A stretch of DNA of 64,000 nucleotides, taken from Alteriqipengyuania bathyomarina_B (GTDB taxonomy: Bacteria > Pseudomonadota > Alphaproteobacteria > Sphingomonadales > Sphingomonadaceae). Below the pieces are notes generated by a model. That model was not told the origin of the DNA. It saw only the letters and a program-made list of their open reading frames with translations, and did no database searches. Of this stretch, positions 17,734-26,546 are shown piece after piece. The translations under genes were made by a program, and so were the position numbers. The stretch lies in assembly GCF_038594605.1 (NCBI RefSeq), contig NZ_JBCFZM010000001.1, forward strand, positions 930,001-994,000. Reading direction: 5' to 3'. The stretch's first letter is position 1. Every line of letters starts with the position of its first letter.

Positions 17734-19353
17734 ATGAAATTCGCCAAGACCGGAGCATTGGTGCTCCTGCCGTGTGTCCTCTCCGCATGCGCCCATGCGA
17801 GTGCGCCAGAGGCACCCCCGCAGCCCCCCGTCGTCGAGGCTCCGGCCCCCTCCCCCCCGACCACACTCGATTACGATGCGGCATTGCGCCGTACCGTGCA
17901 GGCCTATGATTCGACCGGGATGGTCGCTGCGGTATCGATCGACGGCGAAACCGTGTGGGACGGCGCGCAAGGCCTGGCCGAGGAAGGCACGCAGCGTCCG
18001 GTCACGCAAGACATGCTATTTCCCATCGCCAGCATTTCCAAGGCTTTCACCACGACCGCGCTCGCGATCCTCGTCGAACGCGGCTCGGTGAAATGGGACG
18101 AGCCTATCCGCACTTACATCCCCGAATTCGCGATGTCCGATCCGTGGGTCAGCGAGCATTTCACGGTGCGCGACGCGCTGACCCACCGATCCGGCCTGCC
18201 CCTTGGCGCGGGTGACCTGCTGATCTGGCCCGATGGCGACGCCGAGCCGGAAGACATCATCGCAGCCCTCCCACACCTGCGGCCGAGCGCAGGCTTCCGC
18301 TCCGAATATGCCTACGACAACCTGCTCTACATCGTCGCGGGCGAGATCGTGGAGCGTGCATCAGGCAAAAGCTGGGCCGATTTCGTAACCGACGAAATCC
18401 TCGAGCCGGTCGGGATGGAGCGCTGTGTTGCCGACAAGAGCCGCATTCCCGCCGGTGCGCGTTTCGTCACCGGGCACGAGCGTGCCGCGGGTGCGGATGC
18501 CGGCGTTCCGATCGACGAACGGCTCGCCTTCTCGCAAACGTGGAACGCGGCAGGCGGCATCTGGTGCGATACCGAGGGCATGATGAAATGGGGCCGCTTC
18601 TGGCTCGACGGGGGCGTGACCGAGGATGGCAGGCGCCTGCTCAATCAGCGGCAGGTGCGCGAGGTGTGGCAAGGCGTCACGCCCATGGGCGTCAACGGCA
18701 GGCTGCGTGCGGCGGGCCTGTCGCACCTCTCGGCCTATGCGCTGGGCTGGAGCACGCAGGATTTCGCAGGTCGGCTGCTGGTCAGCCATGGTGGCGGTGC
18801 GCCCGGCGTGGTCAGCAACTTCATGATCATCCCCGAAGAGGATCTGGTGCTGTTCAGCGCGACCAACGACTATCGCGGAGCGCCCTCGACGTTCAATTAC
18901 CACGTTGCGGCAGCGCTGCTCGACCAGCCGGAGCTCGACTTCATCGCCGACTGGGGTGGCGCTTTCGCCAGGGCGGAGGCCGAAGGCACGAAGCTGATCG
19001 CCGATACCGCCTCGAGCGCGCCCGAGGATGCCGGCGCACCCAGCCTGCCGCTCTCGGCCTACGCCGGGACCTATCATGACCCATGGTACGGCGACGTGCG
19101 CATTCGCCTGACCGACGATGGCGGCTTGTTCATCGACATGGGCCGCAGCGAGATTCTCGATGGCGAGCTGTCCCACTACGACGCGGATCGATTCGCGGCG
19201 TTCTGGCCAGATAGCTCGCTGAAAGCGGACGCCTTCGTCGACTTCACAGTCGAGAACGACAAGGTCACGGGCATGAAAATGCAGGCGATCTCGGACCTGA
19301 CCGACTTTTCCTACGACTTCCACGACCTCGACCTGAAGCGCGTGGCAGACTGA
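17734..19353 (+). CDS. Serine beta-lactamase-like hydrolase (class C/ESTHER type), lipoprotein
   Basis: A 539-residue exported protein with a lipobox (VLSAC, Cys19) and a Pro-rich linker to about residue 45. The penicillin-binding fold motifs are SISK at S100-K103, YDN at 193-195 and HGG at 351-353. About 120 C-terminal residues (GTYHDPWYGDVRIRL onwards) form a DUF3471-like beta domain. Such proteins are usually esterases, D-aminopeptidases or amidases rather than resistance beta-lactamases. It converges with uvrC. Confidence 0.88.
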   Translation: MKFAKTGALVLLPCVLSACAHASAPEAPPQPPVVEAPAPSPPTTLDYDAALRRTVQAYDSTGMVAAVSIDGETVWDGAQGLAEEGTQRPVTQDMLFPIASISKAFTTTALAILVERGSVKWDEPIRTYIPEFAMSDPWVSEHFTVRDALTHRSGLPLGAGDLLIWPDGDAEPEDIIAALPHLRPSAGFRSEYAYDNLLYIVAGEIVERASGKSWADFVTDEILEPVGMERCVADKSRIPAGARFVTGHERAAGADAGVPIDERLAFSQTWNAAGGIWCDTEGMMKWGRFWLDGGVTEDGRRLLNQRQVREVWQGVTPMGVNGRLRAAGLSHLSAYALGWSTQDFAGRLLVSHGGGAPGVVSNFMIIPEEDLVLFSATNDYRGAPSTFNYHVAAALLDQPELDFIADWGGAFARAEAEGTKLIADTASSAPEDAGAPSLPLSAYAGTYHDPWYGDVRIRLTDDGGLFIDMGRSEILDGELSHYDADRFAAFWPDSSLKADAFVDFTVENDKVTGMKMQAISDLTDFSYDFHDLDLKRVAD

Positions 19354-19359
19354 GCCGCG

Positions 19360-21318
19360 CTAGGCGCTGGCGTGGTAGAAATCGTAGATCTGCTGCGCGA
19401 CCGCGACGCTGATACCCGGCGCACGCTTGAGATCGTCGAGCGCCGCCGCGCGGACCTTGCTGGCGGTGCCGAAGTGCAGCAGCAGCGCGCGTTTACGCGA
19501 AGGGCCGATGCCGGGGATCTCGTCCAGCGGCGAGGCGGTGATGGCGCGACTGCGCTTCGCCCGGTGCGCGCCGATCACGTAGCGGTGGACCTCGTCGCGC
19601 AGGTTCTGAAGGTGGAACAATAGCGGCGAATTGACCGGCAGCGTCTTCTCGCGCCCGTCGGGGAAGTGGAACACCTCGCGCCCCTCGCGGCCATGGTCCG
19701 GGCCCTTGGCGATGGCGATCAGCGGCACGTTGTCGATCCCCATCTCGGCCAGCGTATCGCGCACGGTAGACATCTGCCCCTTGCCGCCATCGAGCAGGAC
19801 GAGATCGGGCCAGACCGTCTCGTGGCTGTTGCGCTTGCCTTCCTCACCATCGGGATTCTCGGCGAGATTGCGGAAGCGGCGCTGCATCACCTCGCGCATC
19901 ATTCCGAAATCGTCGTTGGTCTGCGCGGATCTGATGTTGAACTTGCGGTACTGCGCCTTCTCGAACCCTTCGGGCCCGGCAACAACCATCGCGCCCACGG
20001 CCTTTGCGCCCTGAATATGCGAGTTGTCGTAGATCTCGATTCGCTGCGGCGGTTCTTCCAGCTCGAGGAATTCCGCGAGATCGCGGTTGAGCTTTGCCTT
20101 GGTGCCCGTCTCCGCCAGCCGCCGGTCGAGCGCGTCGACCGCATTGCGCTGCGCCTGCTCCATCAGCCGCCGCCGATCGCCGCGCTGGGGCACCGAGAGT
20201 TCGACCTTGTGCTCCGCCGCCTCGCACAGCGCCTGCGCCAGCAGCTCTGCCTCGGGCAACTCGCGGTCGACCAGCACCGTGCGCGGCGGGGGCACCTCTT
20301 CGTAGAATTGCATGATGACGCGGGCGAGCACCTCGTCCTTGTCCACATCCTGCGTGTGCGTGGGGAAGAAGGCGCGATGGCCCCAGTTCTGCCCGCCGCG
20401 GATGAAGAACGCCTGCACTGCAATCTGCCCGCCCTTCGCGGAAAGCGCGAACACATCCGCGTCGCCCACCCCGGTTGCGTTGACCGCCTGACTGCCCTGG
20501 ATGAAGGTCGCCGCGCGCAGCCGGTCGCGCAAAATGGCGGCGGTTTCGAAGTCGAGCTTCTCCGCCGCTTCGGCCATCTGCTTTTCGAGATCCTGCTGCA
20601 CCGAAGAGGATTTTCCACCAAGGAAATCCTTCGCCTGGCGGACCAGATCCTCGTACCCGTCCTCGTCGATCCGGCCCACGCAGGGCGCCGAGCAGCGCTT
20701 GATCTGGTAGAGCAGGCAGGGCCGGTCGCGATTGTTGAAAAAGCTGTCGGTACAGGACCTTAGCAGGAACAGCTTCTGCAGCGCATTAAGCGTCTTGTTG
20801 ACCGATCCCGCGCTCGCGAACGGCCCGTAGTAATTGCCCTTGGCGCGCCGCGCGCCGCGATGCTTGTGGATGCGTGGAAAGGCATGGTCTGCGCGCAGCA
20901 GGATGAAGGGGAAGCTTTTGTCGTCGCGCAGCAGTACGTTGTACGGCGGGCGATAGCGCTTGATGAACTGCGCTTCGAGCAGCAGCGCCCCTGCCTCCGA
21001 ATTGGTGGTGACGATCTCCATGCTGCGCGTCTGGCTGACCATCCGCTGGAGGCGATTGGTGAGCGCATTGATCTGCGTGTAGTTCGCGACCCGCGCCTTC
21101 AGGCTGCGCGCCTTGCCCACGTACAGCACATCGCCGCGCGCATCGAGCATGCGGTACACCCCGGGGCGCGGCGGGAGCGTGCGCACCGTCTCGCGGATCG
21201 CGTCGACCCCGGCTTCCAGATCGGGCTGCGCGCTCGCGACCGTGTAGGCGGCGCGTTCCTCGTTGAAACGCTCCTTGCCACGCGGGTCGTGGGGACGGTT
21301 TGCCTTGCTGTCCGACAT
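19360..21318 (-). CDS. uvrC: Excinuclease ABC subunit C
   Basis: A 652-residue nuclease that makes both incisions in nucleotide excision repair with UvrAB. Domain order: GIY-YIG nuclease (PGVYRMLDARGDVLYVGKA, about 53-72), UVR domain, RNase H-like endonuclease domain (EIYDNSHIQG, PDLVLLDGGKGQ), and C-terminal helix-hairpin-helix motifs (IPGIGPSRKRALLLHFG). An N-terminal extension of about 45 residues is normal for sphingomonads. A TATCTA hexamer lies seven bases before the ATG with no Shine-Dalgarno, so the mRNA may be leaderless. Confidence 0.97.
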   Translation of the reverse strand: MSDSKANRPHDPRGKERFNEERAAYTVASAQPDLEAGVDAIRETVRTLPPRPGVYRMLDARGDVLYVGKARSLKARVANYTQINALTNRLQRMVSQTRSMEIVTTNSEAGALLLEAQFIKRYRPPYNVLLRDDKSFPFILLRADHAFPRIHKHRGARRAKGNYYGPFASAGSVNKTLNALQKLFLLRSCTDSFFNNRDRPCLLYQIKRCSAPCVGRIDEDGYEDLVRQAKDFLGGKSSSVQQDLEKQMAEAAEKLDFETAAILRDRLRAATFIQGSQAVNATGVGDADVFALSAKGGQIAVQAFFIRGGQNWGHRAFFPTHTQDVDKDEVLARVIMQFYEEVPPPRTVLVDRELPEAELLAQALCEAAEHKVELSVPQRGDRRRLMEQAQRNAVDALDRRLAETGTKAKLNRDLAEFLELEEPPQRIEIYDNSHIQGAKAVGAMVVAGPEGFEKAQYRKFNIRSAQTNDDFGMMREVMQRRFRNLAENPDGEEGKRNSHETVWPDLVLLDGGKGQMSTVRDTLAEMGIDNVPLIAIAKGPDHGREGREVFHFPDGREKTLPVNSPLLFHLQNLRDEVHRYVIGAHRAKRSRAITASPLDEIPGIGPSRKRALLLHFGTASKVRAAALDDLKRAPGISVAVAQQIYDFYHASA

Positions 21319-21377
21319 GGCCCGCTAGATAGGCGGCGTGCCCGCTGGTTGCCAGCGGTCGGGGGCGGGTTATCCGC

Positions 21378-22445
21378 TCACGCAGCTGCGTCTACAAGCT
21401 TTGCCTTGGCCCACGCTTCGAATTCCGTTTCGAGCGCCTCGAGCGTCTCCGGCAGGCCATTCTCCCCACCCGACCGCGCCAGCCAGCCGCTCAGATCGCT
21501 GCCATCGCGATAGGCCTCTGCGATCGCATAGAGGATGCGCGGATCGCCGCTCGTCTCCATCAGGTAATCGATGAACATTCGGGTTTGCCGATAGAAAACC
21601 GCAGGGTTGCCGCCGCTTGCTTCGAGAAAAGCGTCAGCCTCGTCGCCCGAGAGCATCACCGCCCCGGTCGAGCCGCGTTTCAGTGTCTTCAGCGCCTGCG
21701 CGGATTGCAGCAAAGGGTGCTCCATCGAAAGGTAGGTATCGAGGGGAAATGCCAGAACCGTGCCGTCCGCATCGTACGCTTCACGCGCGGCAACATAGCG
21801 GCTGCGGGTCTGTGCGTCGTTTTCCAGAGCAACCGCCGCTGCTTCGTCGAGCCAGTCGGGCGCGCTCGAACCATAACGCGTGCTCCGATCGGCAGACCCC
21901 GTCTCGGGCCCGTCGAAATATCGATTGAACAGCAGGTGCCCGATTTCATGGGCGATTGCGCCGTCTTCCATCTCAGGGTCCGCATGGGCGGGAGCGGCCC
22001 CCTCAGCCTTCGCCAGCGCCTGCTGGACCACCGCAGCGCGCTGCGCTTCCGGCAGAGAGGCCGTCTGCGCTTCCACCTGAGCAACGATGCTGTCCCTAAG
22101 CATTGCGGCCTTCGTCTGGTTGTCGATCCAGGGAAGCGGCCTGTAGCCATCGGCGGCAAGCGCCGCGGTTAGCTCCGGAGAGACCTCCGGCTGCACCACC
22201 AGCGCAACCTTCTGCTCGCTTGGCGCAAAGTACTTCGCGAAAGTTGCGAAGGCACGCGGGAACACCTGCGCGTATTCGGTTGCACGCGCCGCTCCGCCGA
22301 TGACGGCGCCCCCGTCTGCGGGTTCACATCGCAGATCGCCGATCACACCAGCTTCGCGCCATTCGTTACACGGCCCATCCTCCGCCTGAGCCGATCCTGC
22401 ACTCGCCACGAACGCTGCCGCCACGATGATTGTTGTGATACGCAC
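21378..22445 (-). CDS. Secreted HExxH zinc peptidase-like protein
   Basis: A 355-residue protein with a Sec signal peptide (cleavage near AQA|ED, residue 21). HEIGH at 166-170, followed 31 residues later by E201 in WLDEAAAV, matches the gluzincin arrangement for zinc binding. No closer family is recognised. The helical region around 110-150 is rich in Ala and Gln. It lies between uvrC and the TonB receptor on the same strand but with its own leader, and is probably periplasmic. Confidence 0.65.
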   Translation of the reverse strand: MRITTIIVAAAFVASAGSAQAEDGPCNEWREAGVIGDLRCEPADGGAVIGGAARATEYAQVFPRAFATFAKYFAPSEQKVALVVQPEVSPELTAALAADGYRPLPWIDNQTKAAMLRDSIVAQVEAQTASLPEAQRAAVVQQALAKAEGAAPAHADPEMEDGAIAHEIGHLLFNRYFDGPETGSADRSTRYGSSAPDWLDEAAAVALENDAQTRSRYVAAREAYDADGTVLAFPLDTYLSMEHPLLQSAQALKTLKRGSTGAVMLSGDEADAFLEASGGNPAVFYRQTRMFIDYLMETSGDPRILYAIAEAYRDGSDLSGWLARSGGENGLPETLEALETEFEAWAKAKLVDAAA

Positions 22446-22524
22446 CTAGGCACCCCTTCCGTCTACACTTGTAATCAAGACGGAATCCCTAATGCCTGGT
22501 CAGCTTAACCGCTGATTTATGAGG

Positions 22525-25473
22525 TCAGAAAAGCTTGCGGAATTCGATCTCGAACGTGCGGCCAAGCGGGTCGATCAGCGCGGGCTGGAAACGCGTGGGC
22601 GTCACGCCATTGCCATCGACCACGTCCTGCCGCGTGTTGAAGATATTATCCATGCTGAGCGATACGCGCGTACCCTTGAAGAAGCCCGGCTGCTCTCCAG
22701 TCAGCCACTTCTGCTCTTCCAGGTTCATGAAGAAGCGCAGATCGAAGGTCACGAGGTCGCCGAACTTCAGGTCGCTCGCGCCCGTCGGGTCGCTCCCCTC
22801 GATAGTATAGCCACTGCGGTAGCGCCCGCTCAGCCGGGTGCCGAGGCCCTTGTAGAATACCCCACCCTCCAGATCGACCGAGTGACGCGCGAGCCCCAGA
22901 TCGAAGTAATCGATCGTCGGGATGCCGGGTGCAATCAGCGCCTCGTTCTTCAATTCGATGCTGTGATACGCCGCGAGGAACCAGCGACCCTGCCCATCGT
23001 CACCGCCTCTGCCACCGCCGCGACGACCACCGCCGCGCCGCTGATTGCCGGACGATTCGCCCTGCCCTTGCGCGCCTTCGCCATTCTCGCCCTGGCACAC
23101 GGCTTCGCGCAGGCGCGCGACTCGCTCTTCGTTCACCGTGCCATCTTCATTGGTCAACCGCGCGCGCAACCCTTCGGGCAGGGCTGTCAGGTCGAGCGGC
23201 TGGTCGGGCGAGGTGCACAGCGCCTGACGGATAGCGGCCGCCTGCTCCGGATCGAACATGCCGGGCCCGCCGCCGCCTGCTCCGGGCTGAGCACCCTCGG
23301 CATTGCAGAACCGCTCGCGCACGGCCGCCAGCCGTTCCATGTTCACCGAGCCGTCTTCGTTGGTCAGACGGTCGCGGATGAACGGAGGAAGCTTGGAAAG
23401 ATCGGGCACGGTGCCCGGCTCGCTGGCGCAGAACTGGTCGCGCATCTGCTGGAACTGTTCGGGGCCCATCCGTGTCTGGCCGCCGGCGCTGGACGCCCCG
23501 GCCGGTGGACCGCCGCCGCGCCTGCCTTCGCCGCCACCCTGCGGCGCCTCCTGCGCCTTGCCGACCCGGCCGAACATGTTGAAACCATAGCGAATGCGTT
23601 CGCTGTTCCGTTCGGCATAGGTAATCGGCCGCTGGTCGAGCGCAATCAGCGTGCCCGATCCGTCGCGCGTCACCCGCCCGGGGAACGCCGCTTCGATCTG
23701 CGGGGTCAGCAGCGGGAAACTTTCGGTCGTATTTTCGGACCGGTTGCGGTTGAATTCGACCAGAATGTTCGCCCGCTCGAACAGGCCGAGTTCGTAATTC
23801 GCACTCAGCTTGAGGTCGTTCAGGTTAGCGGCCGGCAGCAGCGGGTTGCCCCCACTGGTCAGCGTCGCGAGAACGTTTTCGCCGGTCGCGAAATCGAACA
23901 GCGGTACGTTGAAGGTCTGCACCACCGGATCGCCGAGCTGCGAGAGGCCGGGGGCAGCCTCGCGATTGATCATCGTCGCCTGCAGGGTCAGCCCCTCGAG
24001 CGGCTCCCACGTCAGGCCCAGCGTCGAGCCGAACAGCGTCCCGAAATCGGAAAGATCGTTGATCTCGCCCGACGCATTGAGGCTGAGTTCGCCAAGGAAG
24101 CCGAGGAAGCCTTCGCGATCGCTCGCCAGCGGAATGTTGAGGTTGAGCGACCCGTTGAGGTCGCCGCGGGTCAACTCGTTTTCGCCCAGCGCCGTGCGCG
24201 TGTCCTCGCTGACGATGCGCGTCCAGCCATAGCCGCCGGCAAAGGTCATGTTGACCTCCCCCGCGGGCAGGAAAATGGGACTGCCCCTTAGAGTCGAGCG
24301 TGCCGAAGCCGAGGTCGTCCGGCTGGTCGCGGTATCGACGCCCGGCGTCGGAATCGCGGGCAGCGGCCCATCGATTGCCAGCGTGCCCGCAGCCGCCTGC
24401 GTGACCAGCGGAGACAGATCGCGGCGGATATCGATATCGGTCTCGCTCTCGACGTGGCTGGCGTCGAGCGTGAGGTCGAACTCGAACTCGCCCAGCGACT
24501 GGCGATAGGCCCCACCGCCCGAAACCGACGTGGTGCGCGTCATGCGGGTTAGCGGGTCGGCGTCGATCGCGCGCACCGCAGTCTCGCTATCGGGCGCCGG
24601 AGAAGTCAGGGCGACGATATCGAGCCCGGATAGCGAGCGCGAGTAGCTCTGTTCCGCGGCCAGATTGACCGAGATCGCCTTGGCGTTGGCGCCTTCGCCG
24701 ATGGCGGTGTTGAACGATCCTTCGAGCTGATAGCTTTCCGCATCGGCGCGCAGCGAGCGGAACGGGGCCGGGTCGGGATCGCCCGCGACAGTCGGCTGGC
24801 TGCCCGGCGTCTGCTCGATATCGCGCTCGTCCTCGGTCAGCAGCGTCTGGGTGTTGAATTCGCCCGCGATGTTGAACCGCTTTGCGCCCGAGATGACCAG
24901 CTGCGAAACTTCGATCTCGCCATTATCGGTGCCGCCTTCCAGCGAGCCGCCATATTCCACCTCGACCTCGCGGCTGGTGAAATTGTCCTTGAGGATGAAG
25001 TTGATGACCCGCTGATCGGCGCGGAAGCCGTATTGCAGGGCGACCTCTTCGGGGAACACCTCGACCTTCTCGATCGCTTCGGGGGGATAGCGACGCAGTT
25101 CGCGGAAGCTGGCCACGCGCTGGCCGTTGACCAGCACGACCGGCTGGCCGCCGCGACCGCGCCCGGAACTGGTCTGTGGGCCCAGCTGGGCGACCAGATC
25201 GGCAATCGAATCCGCGCCGTAGGATGCAATATCCGCCTCATCCAGCTCGACCACCGGCGCGACATCGGTATCGACCGAACCGCGCATCCGCGATGCGGTG
25301 ACGATGATATCGGCTTCGAATACCTCGTCGCTGACCTGTTCGTCCTGCGAACCGCCGGACTGATTCGTCTCGGGCTGCTCCTGCGCGGCGTCCTGCGCGA
25401 GAGCCGGGAAGCAGATCGTGCTGGCGAGCGCAAGCGCGGAAACCCGATAGGCGAAGCGGGACGAAAATTGCAT
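22525..25473 (-). CDS. TonB-dependent receptor with large Gly/Arg-rich and Cys-repeat insert
   Basis: A 982-residue outer-membrane receptor for energised uptake of an unknown ligand. It has a signal peptide ending ALA|QD, an N-terminal plug (VLVNGQRVASFRELRRYP, then GFRADQRVINFILKDNF), and a C-terminal barrel ending in an aromatic residue (KLF). ATG 25473 begins the signal peptide; the frame extends upstream to 25551 without sense. Residues about 639-831 form a long insert holding two 55-residue repeats and an Arg-Gly tract (RRGGGRRGGGRGG), probably an extracellular loop. The ligand is unknown. Confidence 0.88.
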   Translation of the reverse strand: MQFSSRFAYRVSALALASTICFPALAQDAAQEQPETNQSGGSQDEQVSDEVFEADIIVTASRMRGSVDTDVAPVVELDEADIASYGADSIADLVAQLGPQTSSGRGRGGQPVVLVNGQRVASFRELRRYPPEAIEKVEVFPEEVALQYGFRADQRVINFILKDNFTSREVEVEYGGSLEGGTDNGEIEVSQLVISGAKRFNIAGEFNTQTLLTEDERDIEQTPGSQPTVAGDPDPAPFRSLRADAESYQLEGSFNTAIGEGANAKAISVNLAAEQSYSRSLSGLDIVALTSPAPDSETAVRAIDADPLTRMTRTTSVSGGGAYRQSLGEFEFDLTLDASHVESETDIDIRRDLSPLVTQAAAGTLAIDGPLPAIPTPGVDTATSRTTSASARSTLRGSPIFLPAGEVNMTFAGGYGWTRIVSEDTRTALGENELTRGDLNGSLNLNIPLASDREGFLGFLGELSLNASGEINDLSDFGTLFGSTLGLTWEPLEGLTLQATMINREAAPGLSQLGDPVVQTFNVPLFDFATGENVLATLTSGGNPLLPAANLNDLKLSANYELGLFERANILVEFNRNRSENTTESFPLLTPQIEAAFPGRVTRDGSGTLIALDQRPITYAERNSERIRYGFNMFGRVGKAQEAPQGGGEGRRGGGPPAGASSAGGQTRMGPEQFQQMRDQFCASEPGTVPDLSKLPPFIRDRLTNEDGSVNMERLAAVRERFCNAEGAQPGAGGGGPGMFDPEQAAAIRQALCTSPDQPLDLTALPEGLRARLTNEDGTVNEERVARLREAVCQGENGEGAQGQGESSGNQRRGGGRRGGGRGGDDGQGRWFLAAYHSIELKNEALIAPGIPTIDYFDLGLARHSVDLEGGVFYKGLGTRLSGRYRSGYTIEGSDPTGASDLKFGDLVTFDLRFFMNLEEQKWLTGEQPGFFKGTRVSLSMDNIFNTRQDVVDGNGVTPTRFQPALIDPLGRTFEIEFRKLF
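23095..23469 (-). repeat. Two 55-residue Cys-framed repeats within the TonB receptor
   Basis: Repeat 1 is encoded at 23305-23469 and repeat 2 at 23095-23259. Both contain RLTNEDG-x-VN-x-ER, an LP(P/E)-x-(I/L)R segment before it, and cysteines spaced 41 and 40 residues apart. A glycine-rich linker separates them. The acidic NEDG core is EF-hand-like in composition but I do not see a full EF-hand. Confidence 0.8.
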
Positions 25474-25675
25474 TGGAGAGAAGTTTCCTCGATAAAATGT
25501 GATCCGCCCCCGGCAACCGGCGCTTTGCGGCAGGTGGCGGAACAAAAGCAAACGTCGGCTTGTAACGATTGGTCGCGCTAAGCTTTCCCGTTGCTGACAG
25601 ACACTTCCCTTTTGGAGGTATGATCGCTAAATCGCCGCAAAATTCGACGAACTGCATAAGGACACGATCAAATCC

Positions 25676-25936
25676 ATGGCGAAAGAAGAGCTCCTCGAAA
25701 TGCGCGGTCGGGTTGTCGAGCTTCTGCCCAACGCGATGTTCCGGGTGGAGCTTGAGAACGGCCACGAGATTCTCGGCCACACCGCCGGCAAGATGCGCAA
25801 GAACCGCATCCGCGTGCTGACCGGCGACGAAGTGCTGGTCGAGCTGACGCCCTACGATCTGACGAAGGGGCGGATCACCTACCGCTTCATGCCGGGTCGC
25901 GGCGGCCCGGGTCCGCAATCCTCGCCGTCCTCCTGA
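25676..25936 (+). CDS. infA: Translation initiation factor IF-1
   Basis: An 86-residue S1/OB-fold protein that binds the ribosomal A site during initiation. The core from MAKEELLEMRGRVVE to GRITYRF is canonical. A 14-residue Gly/Pro/Ser-rich tail extends past the usual 72-residue length. It begins the infA-maf-RNase-yacG block. A TATGAT hexamer at 25619-25624, with CTGACA 19 bases upstream, is a weak promoter candidate. Confidence 0.95.
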   Translation: MAKEELLEMRGRVVELLPNAMFRVELENGHEILGHTAGKMRKNRIRVLTGDEVLVELTPYDLTKGRITYRFMPGRGGPGPQSSPSS

Positions 25937-25958
25937 TCGCCTGCAGGCCCTGCGCGAC

Positions 25959-26546
25959 ATGACGGCGCGCCCTTCCCCCATTCTGGTCCTCGCGAGTTCC
26001 AGCCCGCGACGCCGCGACCTGCTTGCGCAGATCGGGGTGACGCCGGGCCAGATTCGCTCGCCCGATATCGACGAGGAGCCGCGCAAGGGTGAACTGCCTC
26101 GCACTTATGCGGAGCGGATGGCGAGCGAGAAAGCGATCGCCGTGCCCCGACAGGAAGGCGAAGTCGTGCTCGCGGGCGACACCACCGTGGCGCTCGGCCG
26201 CCGCATCCTGCCGCAGGCGCAGAGCGAGGAGGACGTCGCGCGATTCCTGCGCATGCTCTCCGGCCGACGGCACCGGGTCCACTCGGCCATCTCGGTCATC
26301 GACGCGAGCGAACGGCAACGCACCCGCTGCGTGACCTCGCAGGTCCGGTTCAAGCGCCTCTCCGAAGAGGAAATACGCGACTACGCGCGCAGCGGTGAAG
26401 GCATCGGCAAAGCCGGCGGCTATGCGATCCAGGGCCGCGCGGCGGGACTGATCGACTTTCTCGCGGGCAGCCATTCGGCGGTGGTCGGCCTGCCGCTGTT
26501 CGAAACACGCACGCTTCTGAAGGCGGCAGGTATCGCGCTTGCCTGA
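25959..26546 (+). CDS. maf: Maf-like nucleotide pyrophosphatase
   Basis: A 195-residue Maf/ITPase-fold enzyme predicted to hydrolyse non-canonical or modified nucleoside triphosphates to monophosphates. Conserved elements are LASSSPRRRDLL near the N-terminus, VVLAGDTTV with the catalytic Asp, and YAIQGRAAGLIDFLAGSHSAVVGLPL at the C-terminus. The stop overlaps the TTG start of the RNase gene. Substrate class (YhdE- or YceF-type) cannot be fixed by eye. Confidence 0.93.
   Translation: MTARPSPILVLASSSPRRRDLLAQIGVTPGQIRSPDIDEEPRKGELPRTYAERMASEKAIAVPRQEGEVVLAGDTTVALGRRILPQAQSEEDVARFLRMLSGRRHRVHSAISVIDASERQRTRCVTSQVRFKRLSEEEIRDYARSGEGIGKAGGYAIQGRAAGLIDFLAGSHSAVVGLPLFETRTLLKAAGIALA

Noticed and set aside
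17734..19353. Antibiotic-resistance beta-lactamase
   Set aside because: SxxK, YxN and HGG are present, but the lipoprotein anchor and DUF3471-like C-terminal domain are typical of esterase/peptidase relatives; resistance cannot be claimed.
22519..24291. 590-codon plus-strand frame opposite the TonB receptor
   Set aside because: It mirrors the receptor's codons and has no motif or credible start.
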